Below are positions 50,064 to 57,798 of a stretch of DNA of 64,000 nucleotides, piece by piece. The notes beneath the pieces are model-generated. The model did no database searches, had not been told where the DNA came from, and saw only the letters and a list, made by a program, of their open reading frames with translations. Both the position numbers and the translations under genes were made by a program. This DNA is from Calditrichaceae bacterium. GTDB lineage: Bacteria; Calditrichota; Calditrichia; RBG-13-44-9; J075. Location: NCBI GenBank assembly GCA_013360445.1, contig JABWBP010000004.1, positions 41,941 to 105,940 of the forward strand, in the 5' to 3' direction. The first letter of the stretch is position 1. Every line of letters begins with the position of its first letter.

Positions 50064-51038
50064 TCAGTTCTTTCGAGTTAAGACGAATTCGGCCAGGGCT
50101 TTCAGGGATTGCCGGGCGGGAGACTCCGGCAGGGGGGCCAGCGCCTCGATGGCCGCTTCTTTGATTCCGTCGGCGCGTTCCCGGGCTTTTTCCAACCCAC
50201 GGCGCTCTTTTACTAATTGAAGAATGTACTGAAGCTCTTTCCTGCCCGCGCCATTTTTAATGATCTTTACCACCTTTTTGCGCTCTTTTTCGGGGGATTC
50301 CCGCAGGGCGTACAACAACGGCAGGGTAATCTTCTTCTCTTCCAGGTCGGCCAGGGCCGGTTTGCCCAAGATGCCGCTGTTTCCTTCGTAATCCAATAAA
50401 TCATCTTTGATCTGGAAAGCCAGCCCCAAATTTTCCCCGAAGTTTTTCAAAGCCTGGCGGTATTCGGGCGGGGCGTTCACGGTCAGGGCGCCTAACTCGC
50501 AGCAGGCGGAGATCAGGGAAGCGGTCTTGTCGCCGATCATGCGGAAATAATCCTCCTCGGTAATATCCAGCTTGCGGGCCTTTTGCAGCTCGAACATCGC
50601 CCCTTTGATGAGGCGCTTCGCCACCGTGGCCACGGTGTTCATGATCTCCAGGCTGCCGGTTTCCGTGGCGGCGATGAGGGATTTGGAGAGCAGGTAATCG
50701 CCCATCAGGATGGCCAGCTTGCTCTTCCAGACTTTGTGGATGGTGCGGAAACCGCGCCGCAGTTCGGAATCATCTAACACGTCATCGTGAACCAGGGAGG
50801 CGGTGTGCAGCAATTCCACCACCGCGGCGGTGGTGTAAGTGGCGGGAAGCGCCTCTCCCACGGTGCGGGCGGAGACGATCAGCAGCGCCGGGCGGAATTG
50901 CTTGCCTTTGTGTTTCACGATGTATTTGGCGATCTGGTCCACAATCTTCACGTCCGAGCGCATGATCGCCGCAAAATGCTCGTCGAATTTTCTGAGATCG
51001 CTTTCAAAAGGTTCGAAAATCTTGAGCGTACCCTTCAC
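50064..51038 (-). CDS. Polyprenyl diphosphate synthase
   Basis: 324 residues from a GTG at 51038 behind AAGGAA. KGKQFRPALLIVSAR, LVHDDVLDDSELRRG (first Asp-rich motif) and LAFQIKDDLLDYEG (second) are the trans-prenyltransferase signature. It elongates farnesyl diphosphate with isopentenyl diphosphate, most likely to the octa- or longer side chain of a quinone. It sits between tatC and apbE on one strand with gaps of 28 bp or less, pointing to an operon of envelope and redox genes. Confidence 0.94.
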   Translation of the reverse strand: MKGTLKIFEPFESDLRKFDEHFAAIMRSDVKIVDQIAKYIVKHKGKQFRPALLIVSARTVGEALPATYTTAAVVELLHTASLVHDDVLDDSELRRGFRTIHKVWKSKLAILMGDYLLSKSLIAATETGSLEIMNTVATVAKRLIKGAMFELQKARKLDITEEDYFRMIGDKTASLISACCELGALTVNAPPEYRQALKNFGENLGLAFQIKDDLLDYEGNSGILGKPALADLEEKKITLPLLYALRESPEKERKKVVKIIKNGAGRKELQYILQLVKERRGLEKARERADGIKEAAIEALAPLPESPARQSLKALAEFVLTRKN

Positions 51039-51066
51039 TGGTTCCTTTTTCGGTTATTTCTATCCT

Positions 51067-51864
51067 TTATCCTTCCCCCTGCTCTGCCTCCAATGGCTTT
51101 TCAAGGGAGGTTTCTCCCGCCAATACCCGCTGTTTGGCGGACTTTTCCACCCACTTTACGATGAAAATGGACGCTTCGTAGAGGATGGTCAGGGGAATGC
51201 CTAAAATAATCTGGGTGATGGGGTCCGGGGGCGTCAAAACCGCGGCGATGATGAAAATCAGCACAATGGCATGGCGGCGGTATTTGCGCATGAAGGCCGC
51301 GGTAATGATTCCCGCTTTCGCTAAAAAATAACACACTACCGGAAGCTCGAAAACCACTCCGAACAGGAAAATCATTCGCAGCGCAAAACCGATATAGAAA
51401 TCGATCGCGATATTCGCCACGATGTTAGCCGGCGCCAAACCGATGAAAAAATTCAGCGCAAAGGGCAGCAGGATGAAATAGGCGAATGATAGTCCCAGGG
51501 CGAAGAGTATGGTGGAGGAAAAAATCAGGGGAAGAAAATAGCGCCGCTCTTCGGTTTTCAATCCCGGGGAAACAAACTGCCAGATTTGCATGAGAATATA
51601 GGGCAGCGCCGCCATCAGCCCCCCGAAGAAACCGATTTCCAGATAGACCACCAGAATGCCCTGCACCTTCAGAAACTGGAATTCCAGGGGCGGGGTCAGC
51701 CGGCTGGCCGGGTAAGTGAGAATATTCAAAATATATTTGGCGACGGAAAAACAGGCGATCATTCCCACCCCTAAGGCTAACAGGGATTTGATCAGCCGCT
51801 GCCGCAGCTCCTCGAGATGTTCGAGGAAAGGCATTTCCTGGTCGTGGCTTTCGTTTTTCGGCAT
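51067..51864 (-). CDS. tatC: Twin-arginine translocase subunit TatC
   Basis: 265 residues. EMPFLEHLEELRQRLIKSLLA is the conserved N-terminus, FVSPGLKTEERRYF the first-loop motif, and six membrane helices follow with FGVVFELPVVCYFLAKAGI and ADVLTPPDP-like AAVLTPPDPITQ near the end. TatC is the receptor for folded, twin-arginine signal proteins. TatA/B are not in the window. First gene of the tatC-prenyl synthase-apbE run. Confidence 0.97.
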   Translation of the reverse strand: MPKNESHDQEMPFLEHLEELRQRLIKSLLALGVGMIACFSVAKYILNILTYPASRLTPPLEFQFLKVQGILVVYLEIGFFGGLMAALPYILMQIWQFVSPGLKTEERRYFLPLIFSSTILFALGLSFAYFILLPFALNFFIGLAPANIVANIAIDFYIGFALRMIFLFGVVFELPVVCYFLAKAGIITAAFMRKYRRHAIVLIFIIAAVLTPPDPITQIILGIPLTILYEASIFIVKWVEKSAKQRVLAGETSLEKPLEAEQGEG

Positions 51865-51981
51865 AAGAATTACGCTTCTCCATGCGCGTTTCCGGTCTCT
51901 CCGGTAGAACCTGGCTATCGAATTTACGGGATTCCGAAAACAAAAAGAAGTGCTTGTTTTATTTTGCAGCCATATCCGGAT

Positions 51982-52716
51982 TTACCCGATGGTTCGCCCC
52001 CCATCGATGGTAATCTCCGCCCCGGTGATAAAATCTCCGCCCTCGAATAAATATAGGACCGCATTGGCCAGGTCGTTTGCGCTTCCGCTGCGTTGCAGGG
52101 GAATTTTGCGGATCAACGCCTCCCGCTCCTCTTCGCCGAGTGATTCCGCAGGCATGATCATTCCCGGAACGATGGCGTTGACCGTCACATGGGGAGCAAA
52201 CTTTCTGGCGAGCCCCCGGGTGAGCGCCAGAACCCCGGCTTTGGAGACCGAATAAGGGAGGTACTCGGTCCAAACCTGCCGCGCGGCGACGTCGGCAATG
52301 TTGACGATTCGCCCCTGCTGCTGCCGGAGCATTTGTTCGCCCACAGTCCGGCAGCCCCAGAATACCCCTTTCAGATTCACGTTCATAAACTGGTCCCATT
52401 GCTCCTCGCTGATATCCCCCAGCGGGGTGCGGTAAAACAGCGCGGCGTTGTTCACCAGCCCGTCGATTTTGCCGAATTTCGCCAGAATTTCCGCCGACAT
52501 GCGCTCCCAGTCCTCCCGGCGGGAGACGTCCCCCTGCACGACCAGGGGCGGCAGCCCTGCGGCGGCAATTTCTTCCGCGGCTTGCCGGGCTTTTTCCCGC
52601 CGGGTATGATAGTGGATCACTATTTGCGCCCCTTTGCGGGCCAGCGCCAGGGCGATGGCTTTTCCCACCCGGTCGCCGCTGCCGGTAACCAAAATCACGC
52701 CGTTGCTTAATTCCAT
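51982..52716 (-). CDS. SDR-family NAD(P)H oxidoreductase
   Basis: 244 residues. ILVTGSGDRVGKAIALALA is the Rossmann motif of the FolM/pteridine-reductase-like type (TGxxxRxG). NAALFYRTPLG carries the NxA element, and YSVSKAGVLAL the catalytic Tyr-x-x-x-Lys with IVNIADVAA in place of the usual Ser. GAEITIDGGRTIG ends the protein. It reduces a carbonyl or pterin with NAD(P)H; the exact substrate is open. It lies 117 bp upstream of tatC on the same strand. Confidence 0.9.
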   Translation of the reverse strand: MELSNGVILVTGSGDRVGKAIALALARKGAQIVIHYHTRREKARQAAEEIAAAGLPPLVVQGDVSRREDWERMSAEILAKFGKIDGLVNNAALFYRTPLGDISEEQWDQFMNVNLKGVFWGCRTVGEQMLRQQQGRIVNIADVAARQVWTEYLPYSVSKAGVLALTRGLARKFAPHVTVNAIVPGMIMPAESLGEEEREALIRKIPLQRSGSANDLANAVLYLFEGGDFITGAEITIDGGRTIG

Positions 52717-53164
52717 AATCTCTTCCAGCGGTTTGATAAAGATTCGGCAAATTGGATAAACGCTGCCAAAATTAGGAAAGATTCGGCGGGGAGGAAAGCC
52801 TTTTTATGCTATTCGACTTCTCTTTCCCGGCGCGTACAACAAAATCGTTTGTTCTTAATTTTGAAATGGTAAATTCATCCTTGCAGTCAATTTAAACTGC
52901 GAAAGAACGCGAAGAAACGCGAATGGCTACGGAACCAATACCGACCGGAATTAACGTTTCCCGGCCTTGAGGCTGTTGCAGATTGTCATTCCCGAATGCT
53001 TTTATCGGGAATCCACAGCCACAAAGTCATAGATTCCCGCTAAAGCTTGTGCCCGTATGCAGTAAACGGGTAACATGCGGGAATGACAGAGTGGAGCCGC
53101 TTTTTAGTGAATCTGCAACAGCCTTCTTTCCGGGATCAATTCATCGAAAAGGAGAGATTGCCCC
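52717..53164. other. Intergenic region between divergent SDR and M14 peptidase genes
   Basis: No gene is visible in 448 bp. It holds a tandem run of GCGAAGAAACGCG words near 52898-52922 and a 155-bp MITE-like element (52970-53124). A GAAAAGGAGA ribosome site precedes the peptidase. Promoters were not placed. Confidence 0.6.
52970..53124. mobile_element. MITE-like element with perfect 15-bp terminal inverted repeats
   Basis: AGGCTGTTGCAGATT (52970-52984) and AATCTGCAACAGCCT (53110-53124) are exact reverse complements. The 125-bp interior starts GTCATTCCCG and ends CGGGAATGAC, with inner hairpins ATTCCCG...CGGGAAT and GCCCGT...ACGGGT. No transposase is encoded. No convincing target duplication was seen, so mobility is only inferred from the structure. 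Confidence 0.65.
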
Positions 53165-55978
53165 ATGAAACCGCAAACCGGAACAGCAACCATGCTGCAA
53201 ATAATGGAAATTATCAGCCTGTGCCTGGTACTGGCGCTAAGCGCGGCGTACCCCCAGGCGCAGCCGGCTTTTTTCCCTGACGGAACTTACGATCCCGCCA
53301 TTCCCTCCCCGGAAGCGGCGCTGGGATTTGCCAGCGGGGAGCGCCCGGCGCGCTCTGAAGAAGCGCTGCGCTATTTTCAACTGTTGGCGGAAAAGTCGCC
53401 CCGGCTGCGCCTGATAGAATCCGGCCGCACCCACGAAAACCGGAAATTGTACTACGCCATCATCAGCTCCGAAGAAAACCTGGCGCGGTTGGAGATCATC
53501 CGGGAAGCCGTGACCCGGCTGGCCGATCCCCGCACGATCAAATCCGACGCCGAAGCCCGCGATCTCGCGAAGCAAACCCCGGCCATCGCCTGGATGATGT
53601 ACAGCATCCACGGGGACGAGTTCTCCGGGGTGGATGCGGCGCTGCAGGTCGCCTACCAGCTGGTCGCCGGAACCGACGCCCTCAGCGAGCGGCTGCGCCG
53701 GGAATTGCTGGTGGGCATCGATCCCAATGAAAATCCCGATGGGCGAGAGCGTTTTTTGGCGCAAATGCAGCAGTGGGGCGGCAAAATCCCCACTTCCGAC
53801 GCCCAGAGCATTCAGCATACCGGGGTGTGGCCGTGGGGGCGGGGCAATCACTATTTGTTCGACCTCAACCGCGACTGGTTCATTCTCTCCCAGCCGGAAA
53901 CCCGCGCCCGGGTGCAAACGCTGCTGCACTGGAATCCCCAGTTAGTGGTGGACGCCCACGAGATGGGCTCCTACGAAACCTACCTGTTCCCCCCGGCCCG
54001 GGAGCCGATCAATCCCAATATTCATCAAACCCTCCTTAAATGGGGGAAAACCTTTTCCGAGGATCAGGCCCGGGCTTTTGATCGCTACGGGTGGAGTTAT
54101 TACACCCGGGAGTGGCATGAAGACTGGTACCCCGGCTACGGCAGCTCCTGGCCGAGCTACTTAGGGGCGGTAGGCATCTTGTATGAACAGGCCAGCACCG
54201 AGGGCGCTTCCGTGAAGCGCCCCGATGGAACCGTCCTCGCCTTCCGGGAAGCGGTGCAGCATCAATTCGTCAGTTCCCTGGCCAATTTGGAGACCGCCGC
54301 CCGGCATCGCGGCGACCTGTTGCAGGATTTTTATCGCATGAAGAAAGAGGCGCTGGCGGCCCGCAGCGCCCCGGCGGCCTACTACATTCTTCCCGGCGGC
54401 AATCCTTCCCGGGTTTACCGCCTGTTAGAGAAGCTGTTGATGCAAAAAGTGGAGATCGAGATCGCGCAAGAGGATTTCCCGGCCTCCAACATTCGTGGTT
54501 ACTGGGATTCTATCCCCATCAGTAAAAAATTGCCCAAAGGAACCTTCATCATTCGCCTGAATCAGCCCCTGCGCCCGCTCATCAACGCCATCCTGGAGTT
54601 CGATCCGCGCATGACCGGCGCGTTTCTGAAATGGGAGCGGGAATCCCTGGAACGGGGCCAGGGCACCCGCATGTACGAAGTCGGGGCCTGGTCTATGCTG
54701 CTGGCCTACGGGGTGGAAGCCTATGTTTCCGGCGCAGCCCCCTCGGTCAAAACCCTCCCGCTCCGGGAAGCGCCGAAAAACGCGGGCGAGGTGCTCAATC
54801 CTCAACCGCGCTACGGCTACCTGATCGATTACGGAGATGACCACGCCGCGCCGGCCCTGCTGCGCCTGCTGGAAAGCGGTTACCGGGTTCGCGCCGCCCG
54901 GGAGGTTTTCCGCAGCGAGGAGAAACTTTTCCCGCGCGGGAGCCTGCTGCTGCGCCTCAACGAGAACCCCGCCTCCTTAGCGGAAGCGATCTCCCGGGTC
55001 AGCCGGGAGACCGGGGCGGCGGTGTACGGGGCCAACAGCGCCCGCAGCCAGGAGGGACCGGACCTGGGCGGGGGAGAATTCGAGCTTCTGGAGCCGCCGC
55101 GTATCGCCCTGCTCGCCGGGCCGGACGTCAATATGTACAGCTTCGGGGCAACCTGGCATCTGCTGGACTGCGAATTAGGCGCCCGCCATTCCATCCTCAA
55201 TTACCAGTATTTCGAACAGGCGGATTTGCGAACCTACAACGTGCTGATCCTGCCCGCTACCTGGGGAGGCGCGGAAGCCTACCAGCAGATATTCGGGAAA
55301 GAGGGCATCCGGAAATTGAAGGAGTGGATTGCCGGCGGGGGAACCCTGATCGCCATGGGCAACGGGGCGGCCTTTGCGGCGGACAGCGCCTCCGGTCTCA
55401 GCCAGGTAAAGCTGCGCCGCCAGGCGCTCAAGGAATTGGCGCTCTACCAGGACGCCGTCGCCCGGGAACGGCTTATCGGCAAAGAAAAGATCGACAGCCT
55501 GGCGATTTGGGAAGGAAAGATCGCCGCGACAACCCCGCCGGCCGCCAAAGAAGAGAAAAAACCGGAAGATTTGAATGCCCTGGAACGGTTGGACGAACGC
55601 CAGCGCCTGTTCATGCCCCGGGGGGCAATTTTGCGGGTGGATTTGAACGAAACCCACTGGCTCAGCTTCGGGATCGGGGCGCGAACGCCGGCGCTCCTGT
55701 ACTCTTCTTATGCGTTGATGTCCAAAAACCCCGTGGAGACCGCGGGGCGCTTTGGAGAGGCGGAGCATTTGCGCCTCGCCGGGCTGCTCTGGCTGGAAGC
55801 GCGGCAGCGCTGGGCCAACTCCGCCTACGCCACCCGGGAAGCGCTGGGCAACGGGCAGGTGATACTTTTCGCCGATGATCCCAATTTCCGCTCCTATTTT
55901 TACGGCGCCGGGCGGATGCTGCTGAATGCGCTGCTGCTGGGGCCGGGCTTCGGAACCCGGCGGGCGGTGGAGTGGTGA
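53165..55978 (+). CDS. Large secreted M14-family zinc carboxypeptidase
   Basis: 937 residues. The exported N-terminus reads to LVLALSAAYPQAQPAFF. The zinc ligands lie in MMYSIHGDEFSGVDAAL (HxxE, near residue 150), and the third His is plausibly that of LVVDAHEMGSYETYLFPPAR. DPNENPDGRERF is the substrate-binding stretch. A long C-terminal half includes a class I amidotransferase-like segment (YNVLILPATWGGAEAYQ and GGGTLIAMGNGAAF). It would trim peptides outside the cytoplasm. Single gene, followed by a GCGTAA-word hairpin. Confidence 0.9.
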   Translation: MKPQTGTATMLQIMEIISLCLVLALSAAYPQAQPAFFPDGTYDPAIPSPEAALGFASGERPARSEEALRYFQLLAEKSPRLRLIESGRTHENRKLYYAIISSEENLARLEIIREAVTRLADPRTIKSDAEARDLAKQTPAIAWMMYSIHGDEFSGVDAALQVAYQLVAGTDALSERLRRELLVGIDPNENPDGRERFLAQMQQWGGKIPTSDAQSIQHTGVWPWGRGNHYLFDLNRDWFILSQPETRARVQTLLHWNPQLVVDAHEMGSYETYLFPPAREPINPNIHQTLLKWGKTFSEDQARAFDRYGWSYYTREWHEDWYPGYGSSWPSYLGAVGILYEQASTEGASVKRPDGTVLAFREAVQHQFVSSLANLETAARHRGDLLQDFYRMKKEALAARSAPAAYYILPGGNPSRVYRLLEKLLMQKVEIEIAQEDFPASNIRGYWDSIPISKKLPKGTFIIRLNQPLRPLINAILEFDPRMTGAFLKWERESLERGQGTRMYEVGAWSMLLAYGVEAYVSGAAPSVKTLPLREAPKNAGEVLNPQPRYGYLIDYGDDHAAPALLRLLESGYRVRAAREVFRSEEKLFPRGSLLLRLNENPASLAEAISRVSRETGAAVYGANSARSQEGPDLGGGEFELLEPPRIALLAGPDVNMYSFGATWHLLDCELGARHSILNYQYFEQADLRTYNVLILPATWGGAEAYQQIFGKEGIRKLKEWIAGGGTLIAMGNGAAFAADSASGLSQVKLRRQALKELALYQDAVARERLIGKEKIDSLAIWEGKIAATTPPAAKEEKKPEDLNALERLDERQRLFMPRGAILRVDLNETHWLSFGIGARTPALLYSSYALMSKNPVETAGRFGEAEHLRLAGLLWLEARQRWANSAYATREALGNGQVILFADDPNFRSYFYGAGRMLLNALLLGPGFGTRRAVEW

Positions 55979-55982
55979 GGCG

Positions 55983-56078
55983 GGAAACGTAAAACGTAAT
56001 GCGTAAGGCGTAACTTTTGTGACTATTGCGTATTGCGCATTCCGTTTTTTATTACGCATCACGTTTTACGCATCACGC
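55983..56078. repeat. Word-repeat hairpin, GCGTAA/ACGTAA family
   Basis: The left arm (55983-56013) has AAACGTAAAACGTAATGCGT and on. The right arm (56051-56078) has ATTACGCATCACGTTTTACG and on. The 37-bp loop has GCGTATTGCGCATTCCG words. The right arm holds the last codons and the stop (GCGTAA, minus strand) of the convergent diguanylate cyclase gene. Confidence 0.75.
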
Positions 56079-57457
56079 TCCTCCTTCCCTTCGCGGTACA
56101 GCCGCACCCGGTTGCGCCCATTCTGTTTGGCCTCGTAGAGCGCCATATCGGCGCGGCGCACCAGTTCCTCCGCGGAAACCGCATCCTCCGGGAACGCCGC
56201 CGCCCCGATAGAGATGGTGATCTTCTGGTGGGAGAACTCCGCTTCTTTGGGAAAGGGGGCAGCCGCGACCATCCGGCAGAGTTTTTCCGCAATCCTCATT
56301 CCTCCCTCTTTGCCCAGCTCCGGGCAGATGGCCGCGAACTCTTCCCCGCCGTAGCGCGCCACGGTATCGCTGCTGCGGGTATTTTTTTGCAACAGTTTAG
56401 CCAGTTTCTTCAACACCACGTCGCCGGCCGGGTGGCCGAAGGCGTCGTTATAGAATTTGAAATAGTCCACGTCTAACATCAGCAAAACGAAGGGCGAGCC
56501 GTGCCGCCGGGCGCGATCTAATTCCCGGTGCAGTTCCTGGATGAAGTAGCGATAGTTGAACAGCCCGGTGAGGTGGTCGGTTACGGCCTCCTTTTCCGCC
56601 CGGATGAAAAACGCTTTCAACTGTTCGCGCATCTGCAAATTCTGGTACAACAGGCCGGCGGTGCGCAGGAGCATCTCTAAAATTTTAATATCGTAGCGGG
56701 TGAAGCGCTTCGAGGGGGATTTATAGTCGATAAACAGGTAACCGCCCACGTAAAAAATGTCCCAGGAGAGGTATTCGCGCAGGTGCTCCCGCAGTTTCTC
56801 GAGGCCGGTTCCGATTCCCTCGTAGAGATCCGGATTCAAGTTGTCCAACAACTCCCGGAAACTTTCCTCGCCGGCAAGCTGGTGGTTTACCGGGGCGGGA
56901 GCGCCCAACAAGCCGAATAAAAACCGGCGGGCCTGAACCTCTTGCAAGATTTGCCGGGTTGGGGGGTCGGGAATTTTCGCCGGCGAGGTAAAGAGCAGGA
57001 GCGCGGAGCTGCGGAACAGGTTTTGGAACACCGCCGCCGGGTAACGGATGTTCAGCTTCTCCCATTTCCCGGGCTCGAACCCGCAAGTTTCGGAAACGGT
57101 CAAGCGCAGCGCCTGTGCATCGACCTCCAGGAAAGCGCAGCGGTCGAATTGCAGGGTATGGTAAATTTCCCGCACCAGACAGGAGCGCAGCGCCCGGGGG
57201 GAATTGCAGCCTTGCAGGCGGATGATGACCTGGTGCAGGGTTTCTAATTTCCGGGAATACTCTTGCAGTTTCCCGGCGCGACCGCTGAGCGACCGGTTCG
57301 CTTTCTGCAATTGTTCGATTTCGCGCAGCAATGGCTCCGGCGCTGAGTCGGTTCGGAAGCGGGAAGCGGCTTCCGGGCATTCCGGCCCCGGGGTTTTTGG
57401 CTTTCCGCTCAAAAATTCGGCAATCCGGCAGAGAATTTTGTTGATCGTTTTGGGCAT
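56066..57457 (-). CDS. GGDEF-domain diguanylate cyclase
   Basis: 463 residues, no membrane helix. A short coiled-coil (about 48-85) leads to a GAF-like sensory region (about 90-290). The GGDEF domain follows (VTDHLTGLFNYRYFIQELHR, then VARYGGEEFAAICPE). The GGEEF active-site loop is intact, so it should make cyclic di-GMP; the RxxD inhibitory site was not recognised. The last residues RDA and the stop lie inside CGTGATGCGTAA repeat words. Convergent with the M14 peptidase. Confidence 0.93.
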   Translation of the reverse strand: MPKTINKILCRIAEFLSGKPKTPGPECPEAASRFRTDSAPEPLLREIEQLQKANRSLSGRAGKLQEYSRKLETLHQVIIRLQGCNSPRALRSCLVREIYHTLQFDRCAFLEVDAQALRLTVSETCGFEPGKWEKLNIRYPAAVFQNLFRSSALLLFTSPAKIPDPPTRQILQEVQARRFLFGLLGAPAPVNHQLAGEESFRELLDNLNPDLYEGIGTGLEKLREHLREYLSWDIFYVGGYLFIDYKSPSKRFTRYDIKILEMLLRTAGLLYQNLQMREQLKAFFIRAEKEAVTDHLTGLFNYRYFIQELHRELDRARRHGSPFVLLMLDVDYFKFYNDAFGHPAGDVVLKKLAKLLQKNTRSSDTVARYGGEEFAAICPELGKEGGMRIAEKLCRMVAAAPFPKEAEFSHQKITISIGAAAFPEDAVSAEELVRRADMALYEAKQNGRNRVRLYREGKEERDA

Positions 57458-57798
57458 AGGCCGCCCCCTCCGGTTTTATGATCTCCTTCACCCGGAAGAT
57501 GATAAATTTTTTTTACTCATTCCAACTTTATAAATTTTTACTATATTTCAAGATGCCCGGCTTGCCGGAACCGGATGGCCGCCATCAAATGAAAGATGGC
57601 GCCCCCGGCGGTTGCCTGCGGGCGAAATTCAACGATCTTCATCAGAATCTATTCACCGGAAGCCGGCGTAAAAGAAGCGGTGTTTTGCGTGGCGCAGCAT
57701 AACGCCCTCTCTGAAAATAGCGGATGATCGGTTACGTGTTACGCATTACAAAATACGCATCATGACACCCGGTTCAACAGGTATTAGAATAAATCGCT
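57458..57798. other. Intergenic region between divergent cyclase and SNF2 genes
   Basis: No gene is visible in 341 bp. Words GTTACGTGTTACGCATTACA (about 57732-57751) belong to the GCGTAA family but lack a clear opposite arm. No confident promoter or RNA was seen. Confidence 0.5.
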
